From: Rhabdophis nuchalis
Lineage: Eukaryota; Chordata; Lepidosauria; Squamata; Natricidae
Reading direction: 5' to 3'
Assembly: GCA_039707465.1 (NCBI GenBank)
Contig: CM077643.1
Span: forward strand, 377,077,919 to 377,141,918
DNA length: 64,000 nucleotides
In this document: piece after piece, positions 52,597 to 63,846 of the stretch
Layout: each line of letters opens with the position of its first letter
Position numbering within the stretch: the first letter of the stretch is position 1
Made by a program: the position numbers and the translations under genes
Notes under the pieces: generated by a model
The model's database searches: none
Seen by the model: the letters and a program-made list of their open reading frames with translations, nothing else
What the model was told of the DNA's origin: nothing

Positions 52597-52862
52597 TGGC
52601 TGCTCGCTCACTCCTCCCTCGCCGGCCTCCCCTTCTGCCTGCCCGCCAGCCCGCTCCGGCCGCCACTTCCTGCCCGCGCCCCGCACCACTGCCCTGGCTG
52701 CAGGCCACGTCTGAGCGCATGCAGAGCGCCCGCGCCCGCTCAGCCCCACTCCGCCACCCCAGGCAAAAATCGGGCCTTTTTAAAAACGCTACGGGACACA
52801 GGACAAATTGTTCAAAAGCGGGACTGTCCCACCAAAAGCGGGACGTCTGGTCACCTTACCAA
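52597..52862. mobile_element. GC-rich DNA-transposon end (gggacgtctggtcacctta)
   Basis: A CpG-rich block (ctcgccggcctccc, ccgccagcccgctccgg) ends in aaaagcgggactgtccc, aaaagcgggacgtctggtca and cctta. I recognise this right end as that of a DNA-transposon-derived repeat. The left end is missing because the block fuses straight to the CR1 tail. Not to be taken as a CpG island of a gene. Confidence 0.45.
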
Positions 52863-52936
52863 TGGGTACAATGACAGAGATTTCTTTATGTATTCAAAAA
52901 CTCACATTTGTCCCTTAATTTGGTTATGTATTGCAG

Positions 52937-53679
52937 CATGGCAAAATAAAGGTCTTTTGAAAGTAACACAGATTGTTAAGTGAATCTGGCTTCCCCACTG
53001 ACTCCTGTCCACCATTAAACCATCTTTCCAAACAGCCTCCATGTTTCCAGTATCTCTTCCCCCATTTGGAGCTGAACCCAGAAGGACATTTCTTCCAACA
53101 GTTTGAAGCCTGTGGCAGGGACTGAATGGCTCTGGGATCTTCCTCTACTCCTGGGGACAACCCTTTCCTCCTTTCCTCTTCTTTCCCCTTCTGAGCCACC
53201 CTCTTGTCCCCTGCCTGCTTCCTTCCAGGCCTGCTGCCAGCCGGAGTCCTCCTCCTTCTGCAGTGGCAGCCCGAGTGCCAGGGTCGCCTCCCAGGACCAG
53301 AGGCTGCTTTGGCACCACCTGGAGTGGAGCTTTCCAGCCAAACTTAGCGGCTTTCTTGCCCTCCCCCTGCAACCCCCCCCTCCCCCAGGCCCACTGGGAG
53401 ATAAATGGTTTTTCCATCCAACAGCAGCCTCTCTGGGCCGTGACCCATGGGAGGCCAGGAGGAGAGGCGGAAAAAAAAAGATGGAAAAACACTAAAAGTG
53501 CCTTGCCAAGGCTATTTTCAAACCTGCCTTTTATCAGCAAGGCCTGAATGCTGGTGTTTGGAGGAGGGAAGGAGGGGGGAGGGCGTGCATTAACCCTTTC
53601 TATTGCATGACAAAAGACAGGCGCCTTTTTTAGTCGGAGTAACTTCTGTATTATTGCATGGCAAAATAAAGGTCTTTTG
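52937..53679. repeat. 23-bp perfect direct repeat, 720 bp apart
   Basis: catggcaaaataaaggtctt plus ttg occurs at 52937-52959 and 53657-53679. The sequence between is C/T-rich and unassigned (53100-53500 includes coding-like frames without domains). A degraded mariner-MITE phrase (gttaagtgaatctggcttcc) lies at 52977-52996. Confidence 0.7.
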
Positions 53680-53890
53680 GAAAGCTACAGCTGTTTAGCC
53701 TGCAGAGTGGCTGCTGTAGTGAGATCCCGGCTTGAGCCTTAGCCTTGATTTTGAATGCCGGAACTTTAGCCCCAGCAAGTTATTTTGTTGATGTGCAGGT
53801 GCCTTCTTATTGAAAGGCATGCATCCATTAATCTGGGTCACACATGACGCTTAGTGCATCTACTTAAGTGTACTGATTAAATACAAGGAT

Positions 53891-54135
53891 GTAAGAAAGC
53901 CAGTTTGATGTCGTGGTTAAGGGGGTGGCCTAGAAACCAGGAGACTGTGAGTTCTAGTCCTACCTCAGGCGTGAAAGCCAGCGGGGAGATCTTGGACCAA
54001 TCACGTTTTCTTAGCCCAACTTACCTCACAGGATTGTTGTCGTGGGAAAAATAGGAGGAAAAAGGAGGATTGTGTATGATCACCACCTTAAATTACTTAT
54101 AAAACAATTAAAGAAGGGATAAAAATCCAATAACT
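53891..54135 (+). mobile_element. tRNA-derived SINE, near full length
   Basis: Head gaaagccagtttgatgtcgt (A-box region), ggtggcctagaaaccagg, gtgagttctagtcctacc (B box), body gaccaatcacgttttcttag and cccaacttacctcacagg. The tail has gatcaccaccttaaattact. Confidence 0.8.
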
Positions 54136-54235
54136 AGAGCTGTTCTTGAACAGAACAGACCCAAAACAAAAAACCCCAATCTCTTTCTAGTCCCTCATAC
54201 TGCATCACACAATGAGCAAAAGCCTGTGACTATAT

Positions 54236-54455
54236 GGGTAGTCTTCATTTAGTGACTACAATTGGAAACAGCAATTTAGCCATAAAGCAAAGCGGTTTGT
54301 CGAGTGAAACTGCAACAATGCTGGCATTCTTACTTTAGCTTTCCTTTGATCTACAAAGGTCATAAGAGTGAGGTTTGGTTATAAAATTACTTTTTTAATC
54401 ATTGTTAATGGTTGCTAAATGAGGCAGTTGCTAAATGAGAATTCCCTGTACTACA
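54236..54455. mobile_element. Mariner-type MITE, decayed
   Basis: gggtagtcttcatttagtga at the left and gctaaatgagaattccctgta at the right, with caattggaaacagcaattta inside, like the caggtagtcctc family. Poorly preserved. Confidence 0.5.
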
Positions 54456-54877
54456 ACCATGGAAGTGATGAGCATCTCCTGACACCACCACCCCACCCAT
54501 TAATTTTTCCAGTTCCTTATTTTAAAAAATTATCCTGGAGCCATGTCCTCACCATATCTAATGGCAGTAAATTCTACAGTTTAACTATTAGAGTTTAGGG
54601 TCATGATTATGGTTAAGCTGTAAACCATGACTCGCAAACCACAATGAATGGATTCATTCAACCCATTAAGCCAAAAATATAACTCGAGTTTTTCCTTAAC
54701 GAGAAGATGAGTAACTACCTAAACCTGACAGAGTCCATATTACATACATTGGTAGGGCTGGAGGTTCTGGTTTCCTTTGTTTTGGGGGTATTTTTTTAAT
54801 GATATTGTGTCAATTTTACGATTTACATCAGACTATGAAATATTTTTTGCCCCTAAATAATAGAAAATTGAGCTCAG
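54456..54877. other. Unassigned sequence
   Basis: No gene or named repeat recognised. Confidence 0.4.
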
Positions 54878-54941
54878 GAGACCTTTTGGGGTCATAAAAG
54901 AGCAACTGGGAGACCTTTTGGGGTCATAAAAGAGCAACTGG
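54878..54941. repeat. 32-bp perfect tandem duplication
   Basis: gagaccttttggggtcataa followed by aagagcaactgg occurs twice back to back (54878-54909, 54910-54941), just upstream of the CR1 coding region. Confidence 0.95.
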
Positions 54942-54959
54942 AAGTCTGCTGGATCACAC

Positions 54960-55890
54960 TTTCCTAATTTTGGCTTAAGGAATGAGGGAATAAATGGGGA
55001 ACTCATCAAATATGCAGATGACACCAAGCTGGCAGGAATAGCCAACACTCCAGAAGATAGGCTTAAGATACAGATGGATCTTGACAAACCTGAACAGTGG
55101 GCACTATCTAATAAAATGAAATTCAATGGTGAAAAGAGTAAGGTTCTACATTTAGGCAACAAAAACGAAATGCACAGGTACAGTATAGGTGGTACCTTGC
55201 TCAATAGTAGTAACTGTGAAAGGGATCTTGGAGTCCTAGTGGACAACCATTTAGATATGAGCCAGCAGGGTGCAGAAGCTGCCAAAAAAGCCAACACAGT
55301 TCTAGGCTGCATAAACAGAGGGATAGAATTAAGATCCCGTGAAGTGTTAATACCACTTTATAATGCCTTGGTAAGGCCACACTTGGAATACTACATTCAG
55401 TTTTGGTCACCACGATGTAGAAAAGATGTGGAGACTGTAGAAAGAGTGCAGAGAAGAGCAACCAAGATGATTAGGGGACTGGAGGCTAAAACATATGAGG
55501 AACGGTTGCAGGAACTGGGTATGTCTAGTTTAATGAAAAGAAGGACCAGGAGAGCCATGATAGCAGTGTTCGAATATCTCAGGGGTTGCCACAAAGAAGA
55601 GTGAGTCAAACTATTCTCCAAGGCACCTGAGAGTAGAACAAGAAGCAATGGGTGGAAACTAATCAAGGAGAGAAGCAACTTAGAACTGAGGAGAAATTTC
55701 CTGACAGTTAGAACAATTAATCAGTGGAACAGCTTGCCTCCAGAAGTTGTGAATGCCCCAACACTGCAAGTCTTTAAGAGGATGTTGGATAGCCATTTGT
55801 CTGAAACGGTATAGGGCTTCCTGCCTAGGCAGGGGGTTGGACTAGAAGATCTCCAAGGTCCCTTCCAACTCTGCTATTGAATTGTATTGT
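54960..55890 (+). mobile_element. CR1-type LINE with RT catalytic motif, largest copy in the window
   Basis: It reads ELIKYADDTKLAG (the YADD catalytic site of the RT), then [60 protein letters not shown], up to GCHKEE at 55604. A TGA there replaces a glycine codon. The frame then continues to FKRMLDSHLSETV at 55812 and a (GTATT)n end. One stop separates this from an intact RT C-terminal half. The RT N-terminal half and the AP endonuclease part are missing. Confidence 0.94.
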
Positions 55891-56504
55891 AACTGTAACA
55901 ATCTAGCCTCTCTGTCTCTTGACTTCCACTGAAGAGCTCTTAGACCTGTAATGGCAGTTTCCATGTTCTAGTCGTGGTGTTTGAGCTGTGTTGGCCCTTT
56001 CATCCAGCAAAGGCTCTCGTGGCACTTTAAAATAAAATGAATGGGCATAGCTCCAGACCTTTTACAGCTCAAGCAGTCTTCTCCTCCCCCCCGCCCAAGT
56101 TTTTTTTCCCCTTGGTGAACAGATGTTTTGCTGTGTATAAAAATTCCAGGCTACTGTAGTGTTTGTCATTTCCAATGCCTATGGGGCTGGAGTCCACAGG
56201 GAAGGGAAGGGAAGATATTGTGGCATCTATTGCAATTGCTACTACATGTTATCATTTAAGGGGAGGATTTGTTTAAAAAGTGAGTTTCTTTACTGAAATG
56301 CTGTAACATGCATGGGAAGAAAATAAGGACACTCGTTTTCTTTTTACACGGTATTTAGAAGTGAAGCAACTGCAGTCTACAACTGGAGAATTTCTATGGC
56401 CAAAGGATATCTGCCTCAAGGCTGCTTCAGTCATGTCAATGCCACTGCTTACACTGTCATCGGTTAATAAAGAGTCCCGTGGGACACTAAAAAGTGGATA
56501 TACA
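55891..56504. other. Unassigned sequence
   Basis: No gene or named repeat recognised. Confidence 0.4.
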
Positions 56505-57060
56505 ATAATACAATACAATACAATACAATAGCAGAGTTGGAAGGGACCTTGTAGGTCTTCTAGTCCAACCCCCTGCATGGGCAGGAACCTTATACCATTT
56601 CAGACGAATGGCTGTCTAACATCTTTTTAAAGACTTCCAGGGTTGGGGCATTCACAACTGCTGGAGGCAAGCTGTTCCAGAGGTTAATTGTTCTAACTGT
56701 CAGGAAATTTCTCCTTAGTTCTAAGTTGCTTCTCTCCTTGGTTAGTTTCCACCCATTGCTCCTTGTCCTGCCCCCAGGTGCCTTGGAGAAAAGTTTGACT
56801 CCCTCTTCTTTGTGGCACCCTCTGAGATATCGGAACACTGCTATCATGTCTCCCCTGGTCCTTCTCTTCATCAAACTAGACATACCCAGCTCCTGCAGCC
56901 GTTCTTCATATGTCTTAGTCTCCAGTCCTCTAATCATCTTGGTTGCTCTTCTTTGCACTCTTTCCAGAGTCTCCACGTCTTTTCTACATCGTGGCGACCA
57001 AAACTGTATGCAGTATTCCAAGTGTGGCCTTACCAAGGCACTATACAGTGGCATTTCGAT
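56505..57060 (-). mobile_element. CR1-type LINE, C-terminal part, frame intact
   Basis: A minus-strand frame runs from [20 protein letters not shown] to FKKMLDSHSSEMV without a stop. The (AATAC)n tail is at 56505-56530. The open frame extends past the 5' break at about 57056 into unrelated sequence, which gives a chimeric 174-codon frame that is accidental. Confidence 0.94.
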
Positions 57061-57575
57061 GTTATAAACCTGTCTTTTTTCTACATTACTACAACTAGGC
57101 TCAAAATCCAGCATGCATCATCTGCAGAGATTAGAACTTCATACCTGCCTGAAAATCTCCATCTTCTCTCTTGGAAACGTTTCCCTGTATCTGAAATTTC
57201 CAGTAGGTCCTTTTACTCTCCAAGGTTAAAACATATAGAACAGATTTCACCAAATCCACACAACAAATTTAGAAGGGATGTACATACCCCTCTGGAGTTT
57301 TATTCTCAGTGTGTCATGTATCAATTTGCAAGATATTTTTTTATTGAGCAAAATTATTTGTCTTCCACTCCTAAATAAAGAGAATAGTTCTATATTGAGT
57401 GACTGGGAGGCATCCTCTTTAATAGTGTCCCTGAAGCCAAGTGAAAAGAATTATTTAGTTGATCTGGAGTGCAAAAGAAAAAAAATGAAAAGGGGGAGAA
57501 GAAGGGGAGCATTATAATGGCTTCACCTGGTATAAAATCTTGGTATTAAAAATAAGAGAAAGCTATGACTTATAC
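57061..57575. other. Unassigned sequence
   Basis: No gene or named repeat recognised. 57568-57575 (ACTTATAC) is the left target duplication of the next MITE. Confidence 0.4.
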
Positions 57576-57710
57576 CAGGGATGTCCAAACTTGGGAACTT
57601 TAAGACTTGCGGACTTCAACTCCCAGAATTCCCCAGCCAGCTATGCTGGCTGGGGAATTCTGGGAGTTGAAGTCCACAAGTCTTAAAGTTCCCAAGTTTG
57701 GACATCCCTG
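57576..57710. mobile_element. 135-bp palindromic hAT-like MITE variant, TSD ACTTATAC
   Basis: Perfect octamers ACTTATAC at 57568-57575 and 57711-57718. The ends cagggatgtccaaacttggg and cccaagtttggacatccctg. Same subfamily as 48528 (cttcaactcccagaattccc). Essentially a perfect hairpin. Confidence 0.96.
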
Positions 57711-57718
57711 ACTTATAC

Positions 57719-58665
57719 TAAGCTTCGTGGCTGGGTTCTACAGGTGTTTAATGGGTTCCAAACAGCTGGAAGGATGTGGAATTTTAATCCCCCTAATCGG
57801 CCTCTTTTGCCTGTTATTTGGTGTTTCTATAATACATTTGTACAATTGAGGGGATTAGAACTGGACCTTGGAATTAGAAGTGCCTCTGCCATCCTTAGGC
57901 TTCTGGTGTTGCTGGGTGTCTTGAGGCTTCATCACTTTGTCCTTCTTTGGTGACACACACAATATATTCATTTTTCATAATCCCTCATCCAAGATGCAAT
58001 GACAAACTTATGCAGAGCAGAGATTTATAACCAGTGGAAAAAAACAAGATGATAAGATCAGCTCCAGGCCAAGCCAGCAGGATACATGGGGTGGGGAGGA
58101 GCAAAAGAGGAGTGGGTGGGTGGGAGGGAGTAAGAGAGAGAGGGGGGGGGGTATTTCCTTCCACCCATGAAGGAAAAATAAGGAAGTGAAGGAAACACGG
58201 ATCAGTTTGCAGATTGTACGATGTATATAAGTTTACAAAAACTCTGTACGTAGAAAACACAGAAGGAATAAGAAAAAAGGAGGTTAGTTTGACAGCAGCT
58301 GGTTAAAAAAAAACACTCACAGCTTCAGACTATTAGGAATAAAGAAGCTGTTCTTTTCTAGTACTTCCAAGAGTGGCACTCTTGGGACTGATCATACTGC
58401 AAACAACTAATTCAAGCCAGAGGACCTAGCTGCAGCCAAAAAGAAGAAAAGAAAAGAAAACTCATCTTTTGTGTATTGAAGACATGATATGTAAAAACAC
58501 ATTGCAGTGGCTCTCTGGATAGGTTGGAGAGCCGCCAGGAATCAGATTTATCCCCCTTTGATAATTTAGGCATTAGCCTTGTCATCGTCTTGACACAGAA
58601 ATTATTTAGTTACAGATGTGCAACTTAAATAGGTAGAAAGCAAGTATAAATGTAGTCCAGTAGCA
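57719..58665. other. Unassigned sequence
   Basis: Includes a G-rich run at 58141-58151. No gene or named repeat recognised. Confidence 0.4.
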
Positions 58666-58815
58666 TCTGCTGCTGTGGCCTAGAGGTGGAGCTCTCGCCT
58701 CCCAATCAGGAGATTGTGAGTTCAGTCCTAGGTAGAGGCCGATGTAGGGTCTCCTGATTGGGCAGGGGGTTGGACTAGATGACCTGCAAGGTCCCTTTCA
58801 ACTCTGTTCATCTGT
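58666..58815 (+). mobile_element. tRNA-derived SINE with CR1-like tail
   Basis: Head catctgctgctgtggcctag, then tgtgagttcagtcctaggta (B box), and the tail gcagggggttggactagatg. Same family as 49166. Confidence 0.85.
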
Positions 58816-58853
58816 ATCTACTATTTCCCAAGTGACAAGACAGTGATCTAGCC

Positions 58854-59366
58854 CAGTGATGGCTAACCTATTTCTAAAGGTGTGCCAAAACTGTGTACGT
58901 GTGCGCTATTGTGTTCACATGCCCACCCATCTGCGCATGTGCGAGCAACCTGCATGCACGTGGGGGGATTTTCATCCTCCCCAGGTTCAGGAGGCTTTCT
59001 TGAAGTGGGCAGGGCAAAAATGGCCTCCTCCAGTCCTCCAGAGGGCCAGGGTGGCCGAGGAAGGCCATTTTCACCCACCCCAGGCTTCAGGAAAGCCTCC
59101 GGAGCCTGGGGAGGGTGGAAAACAGGCTCAATGGACCAACCGGAAGTTCATAAATGAACTTCTGGTTGACCTGCTGGGCCTGTTTTTCACTCTCTCTAGG
59201 CTTTGGGGGCTTTCCTGAAGCCTGGGAAGGGCAAAAATGGCTTCCCCTGCCCCTCTGGAAGGCCAAAAATCAGCTGGCCAGTGCACACATGCACCCTGGA
59301 GCTGGGGGCTGCTGTGCCGGCAAATATGCCACAGGTGGCACACGAGCCATAGGTTCACCATCACAG
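58854..59366. mobile_element. hAT-like MITE (family B)
   Basis: The ends cagtgatggctaacct and aggttcaccatcacag are inverted. Octamers ATCTAGCC (58846-58853) and CTCTAGCC (59367-59374) match at seven of eight. The interior has inverted and direct copies of gggcaaaaatggcctcc. Confidence 0.88.
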
Positions 59367-59374
59367 CTCTAGCC

Positions 59375-59838
59375 CATCCTTATCTACCTGGTGAAGGAGG
59401 CATCTAAGTCTCTATGTATGAATTTACTTATTCATTTATCCTAAACTCAAGGACTCTGTATAATATGCACCATCAGATAAAGAGGGCCTCCCTATATTAG
59501 AAATAGTTAAATCATGAAAATATCAAGGGCAAAACAATAATAAAAGTCCCAATAAATCTAAGAAACACACCTACAATTAGACAGGTGGAACCAAAAAATG
59601 TTTTGAAATAAAACAGCTTTCACCTCTTTGCAGCAAGGTGTGGCTTCATGGGCTTCTGGGAGGAGAGTATTCCATCAGGTGAGGGCTGTTGCAGAGAAGA
59701 CCTCCCATCCCACTCAAACCCCCCTGGACATGGTGAAGAGGAGGACTTTTCACAGGCAGGGCCTGGACTGGGTAGGCAGTTTCTGTTTTGTAAAGGCACA
59801 TTGTGCTTGATTGTACCTTGGGGCAAGTCGGTTTAGTT
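59375..59838 (-). mobile_element. Unassigned sequence with a possible decayed L2 fragment
   Basis: ggagagtattccatcaggtg and ttgcagagaagacctccc (59660-59708) parallel the antisense L2 phrases gcgttccagaggg and cagagaaggcc at 36980-37015. The rest is unassigned. Confidence 0.3.
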
Positions 59839-60038
59839 CCGTGATGGCGAACCTGTGGCTCGTGTGCCACAGGTGGCACATGGAACCATTTCTGAGGGCA
59901 TGCATGCATGCACTGGCCAGCTGATTTTTGGCCTTGATTTTTGGCCATTTTGGGCCCAACACGCAAACTGAACGTTCGGGAATGTTTGCGTGTTGCGCTG
60001 TTTTTTGCCGTCCCCAGGCTCCTGGAAAGCCATCACTG
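59839..60038. mobile_element. hAT-like MITE (family B), short copy
   Basis: The left end ccgtgatggcgaacctgtgg with gtgccacaggtggcac, and the right end aagccatcactg. The octamers do not match, so the right end may be rearranged. Confidence 0.65.
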
Positions 60039-60529
60039 ATACGGCATTTTAAAGTATGTGGGATGAATCCACCCATTTGTTTGACCCATCTCTTTTTTTC
60101 TGTCTCTTGATTTTAGACAGCAAGTCTCTCTGTTTGGATTGTGGGATATATTTGGAACTAAATATGACTGGAAAATCATTGCTAGTCTTCCCTTTCATGA
60201 TAATTTTCTACCAATCACAAGCATTCAGGATCTTTGGCTGTATTGGTATCTAAACTGACCTTTAAAAAAAACAACACCCAGAAAAATTATTAGTTGGTGG
60301 AACCCAAACACACTATAAAATTTGTATAATGAAACAAGGATTTAAGGCTGCAATCTTGTAATTTTGGATGGATAACCTGAAAACCGCACATGAGATCAGA
60401 TTTCACCCTCCTGGGATGGGGAAATGCCTCACTTGCAGTGGAAGAGACTTAACTTCTTTGCTTTGATCCATGAAAATTTCAGACTTTTTCCTTTCCAACA
60501 TTGCGTTCTGATAACCTCATAGGCAAAAT
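60039..60529. other. Unassigned sequence
   Basis: No gene or named repeat recognised. Confidence 0.4.
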
Positions 60530-60855
60530 AAAAGAGCATGAGAGATACCCAGGAGCTGCCAAAAAGAAGAGAGAGTCAAAATATTCACCAAAGCACGTGA
60601 GGGCAGAACAAGAAGCAATGGGTGGAAACTAATAAAGGAGAGAAGCAACCTAGAACTAAGGAGAAATTTCCTGACCGTTAGAACAATTAATCAGTGGAAC
60701 AGCTTGCCTCCAGAAGTTATAAATGCTCCAACAATGGACGTTTTTAAGAAGAGATTGGATAAACATTTGTCTGAAATGCTATAGGATTTCCTGCCTAAGC
60801 AGGGGGAATTGGACTAGAAGTCATCCAAGGACCCTTCCAACTCTGTTATTCTATT
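60530..60855 (+). mobile_element. CR1-type LINE 3' end
   Basis: Degenerate codons for NGWKLIKERSNLELR and RNFLTVRTINQWNSLPPE, then tttaagaagagattggataa and the tail with attctattctattc. A diverged, older copy. Confidence 0.85.
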
Positions 60856-61042
60856 CTATTCTTTGTAGGTAAACCAGGCAAGTTTACAGGGTAGAAATGT
60901 GTCACAGGCCCCAATCATATACGTGGTACCAGGTGTTATATGCCAAGGCTGGAAATGCTGGATGGACATCATTTTCCTCTTGTTGATTGCAATGGGAGGG
61001 AAATTGTCAAAATAATATTTTAAAGTTAAAAAAAGGAAAAGG

Positions 61043-61043
<1 letters not shown>

Positions 61044-61116
<73 letters not shown>
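61044..61116. repeat. (GATA)n microsatellite, about 18 units
   Basis: Uninterrupted GATA units on the plus strand. Confidence 0.98.
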
Positions 61117-61117
<1 letters not shown>

Positions 61118-61534
61118 ATGCCTGTCTTTTTCTCCTTCCCTTTCAATCTGCTGCTAAGTCTAGTTTTGGATTGCTTTGTTATACATCTACAGGATTCCTC
61201 TCTTGCTTTACACTGCTATGCAACAAAGGCTTAAGATCTTGGGAAATTGAGTGATGAGAACTTTGATCTAAACCAGCATCCTAGACTTGGCAATAATCAT
61301 GAGCAGAGAGAGTTGAGGTAGAATCAATAGAGAAAAAATTCACAAGGTTTTCTTTTTATTCACAACAGGTTTTGAAGATGCTTTATATTTTTTTCACAGT
61401 TAGCAAAGAAAAACCCTCTTCTGAATATTTATTCATCAACATTTTAATCCTGTTTTGATACTGACATCCCAGAGTTGAGTCAAAGGAGGGAGAACCTTGG
61501 TCTGATTTTGTGACTATGTAATCATGCAGTTATA
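61117..61534. other. Unassigned sequence
   Basis: No gene or named repeat recognised. Confidence 0.4.
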
Positions 61535-62212
61535 CAGGTTGATTTACAACCACAATTGAGCCCAACATTTATGTTGTTAAGCAAGACAGTGTTAAATGGG
61601 TTTTGCCTCAATTTACGACATTTCTTCCATAGTTGCTAAGTGAATCAGTGCAATTGATAAGTTAGTAACCTGGCAGTTAAGTGAATGTCAGAGTTCTAAA
61701 TAACATCCAAAATTAAATCACAGTCCAAGGTAAAGTATTGCCTGAAGTTCCAATTTACTAAGAGAGCCATGTTGGCACATCTGGGGAAACCCGAATCTAA
61801 AAGCTTCCCGGTTTTCCCCACCCAGTTGAAAGTTCGTGCTCTTGCCCCCACACCCACAAGTCCATCACATGGTCCAATCTTCCACTGCCATGCTGCCAGT
61901 TCCACCCATCCAGTTCCGGTCAGATGCGGAGGTGCAGAGAGAAAGGATGACCTTGGCAATCTAAAAGGAATTTTATCGACAGGCTTCCCCATTGACTTTG
62001 CTTGTCAGAAGGTTGCAAAATGTGAATGCATGACATTGGGGCACTGCAACGGTCATAGGTATGAACCACTTGCCAAGCATCTGCACTTTGATCACATGAC
62101 CATGGGAACGCTGCAAAGGTTCTAACTGAAAAATGGCGATAAGTCACTTTTTTCACTGCCGTTGTATCTTTGAATGGTCACTAAAGGAACTGTTGCAAGT
62201 CAAGGACTAAGC
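61535..62212. mobile_element. Mariner-type MITE, split by an LTR-like insert
   Basis: The left end caggttgatttacaaccac and right end gttgcaagtcaaggacta are inverted in family fashion. cattgactttgcttgtcaga and gaccatgggaacgctgc follow the insert. The insert is at about 61688-61982. Confidence 0.75.
61688..61982 (-). mobile_element. LTR-like insert inside a mariner MITE
   Basis: It begins TGTCAGAGTTCTA, like the LTR of family B at 24315, and ends near ATCGACA. The MITE body continues on both sides (gttaagtgaa ... ggcttccccattg). No clean target duplication. Orientation assumed from the shared end. Confidence 0.4.
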
Positions 62213-62904
62213 TGCAATGGATGGGAAATTATTTATCTAAGAATTATTTGTCAATCAGTAAAACAGTTTAAATTTCCATGCATAAATTTGTGTTACTTTT
62301 AACATATTTGCTTTAGCTTACTCATTGTATTTGACCCTGGGACATGGCATATTGTATGCACTCTGTTCTAATGTATCCTTCCTAATCCATTTTAATTGGA
62401 TTTTTTGAACCATGAATTGTACTGCAAAATACAAAGAAGTGAGAAATCCAACAATAATTACATTCAAAACAGAAACTACAAATTTGATTTATTTGGTTTC
62501 TTCAAAAACACAGACCGAGGGTCCCTAGTTTAAGGCTTTTCCAGAAGAAAGTCTGCTGCTTGCTGTCAGCTCAGCCATTCAAGCTATTCAGAGATGACAC
62601 ATTTTTTTTTAATCCAAGTATCTAAATCCCTTTTTAATCCCCCAAAGAAGCAGTGGGCAATAGGCTAGAGTCTGACGTACAGAGGTCTGACTTTCTCCTC
62701 CTTTTTCTATGGCTTCTTCTTCCCTTATGCATCCTGAATCACCTGTTTGGAGACTGGGGGAAGCTGAAACGGTTTGTGCACTAACTTCTGTGGAACAGAA
62801 AGAATCAATTGAATTGAAAGAATCAATTTTATTCAGATCTTAAGCCAAGGCTGGCAATTTCTGAAACATGGAAACCGAAAGTGTGTTTATAGCTTGTTTC
62901 CTCT
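62213..62904. other. Unassigned sequence
   Basis: No gene or named repeat recognised. Confidence 0.4.
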
Positions 62905-63225
62905 TTTCTAGCCTTGTGGTTAAGATGCTGGTTTGTCAACCGAATGGTTGGCAGTTTGAGACCCAAGTACCATGTGATGAGGTGAGCTCCTGTTCTCGCC
63001 ACAGCTCCTGCCAACCTAGCAGTTTGAAAGCATGCAAATGCAAGTAGGCAAATAGGTACCACTTCTGTGGAAAGGTAACAGTGTTCCACGCACCTCAGTG
63101 AATATAATTGCACTGGCCATATGATCACGGAAGTGTCTTTGGATAACTCTGGCTTCCTCGCTTGGAAGCAGGCAAGAGCACTGCCTCCTACATTTGGACA
63201 TGACTGGGCAGGGGAAATTGTACTT
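62905..63225 (+). mobile_element. Sauria-type tRNA SINE
   Basis: cttgtggttaagatgctggt (A-box region), ggcagtttgagacccaag (B box-like), gtgagctcctgttctcgcc, and an end ggggaaattgtacttttacc like the BovB terminus. Confidence 0.75.
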
Positions 63226-63242
63226 TTACCCCAAGTAGAAAG

Positions 63243-63775
63243 AGGAGAGTAGAAGGTGGTTTTCCAAGAGGCAACTGGGCTTTCTTTGTTTTTCCTTGAA
63301 TACATTTCACTTCTCTTCCAAGAAACTTCTTCAGTCCATGAACTGAAGTGAACTGAAGAAACTTCTTGGATGAGAAGTGAAATGTCTTCAAGAAAAAAAG
63401 CTAATTTAGATTCAGGAAGAAGTCTATAAGATTTATCGTTCCACAGGTCATAGAGACACTGATGATATAAACACTGCTAGTTTATTTATTAATCAAATTT
63501 ATATACCTGCCCATCTCACACAAAGTTTGAAAGTGGGGGTCAAAGAGGCGATCTATGTCAAAATTGAACAGCCCTTTCTCAACAGAGGGGGAGGGATATA
63601 ATAAGACCTATCTCCTGTTTACAAAACAGTCCTTTCAGCAGTTCCAAGAAGTTTCTACACTCATTTGAACTATACAGGTGACCCTGAGGGCACAGATAAA
63701 GCTTGACATGACCTCAAGGACTCTCAGAAAGAATGCTAATGACCAGATGACTGCAAGGACTATACATCCTTCCAT
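63243..63775 (+). mobile_element. Penelope-like element, C-terminal end with fold-back terminus
   Basis: 63246-63400 is a fold-back: an inverted terminal copy then a sense copy (ttcttggatgagaagtgaaa). From about 63530 the plus strand encodes KVGVKEAIYVKIEQPFLNRG and GGI, two stops, then DLSPVYKTVLSAVP. This is the Penelope-like C-terminal signature, better preserved than at 35572. The end matches the 35369 copy up to ccttccattc, where the CR1 microsatellite begins. Confidence 0.8.
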
Positions 63776-63846
63776 TCAATACAATACAATACAATACAAT
63801 ACAATACAATACAATACAATACAATACAATACAATACAATACAATA
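63776..63846. repeat. (ATACA)n microsatellite, about 14 units
   Basis: Uninterrupted AATAC units joined directly to the CR1 3' end. Confidence 0.98.

Noticed and set aside
52597..52862. Second CpG island
   Set aside because: It ends in a DNA-transposon-like terminus and is fused to a CR1 tail, so it is better explained as repeat DNA.
53103..53547. 130-codon frames on both strands
   Set aside because: Pro/Leu-rich low-complexity translation of C/T-rich DNA on both strands, no domain.
56590..57114. 174-codon chimeric frame beginning MLDFEPSC
   Set aside because: The first 19 codons are outside the CR1 break; the joined frame is accidental.
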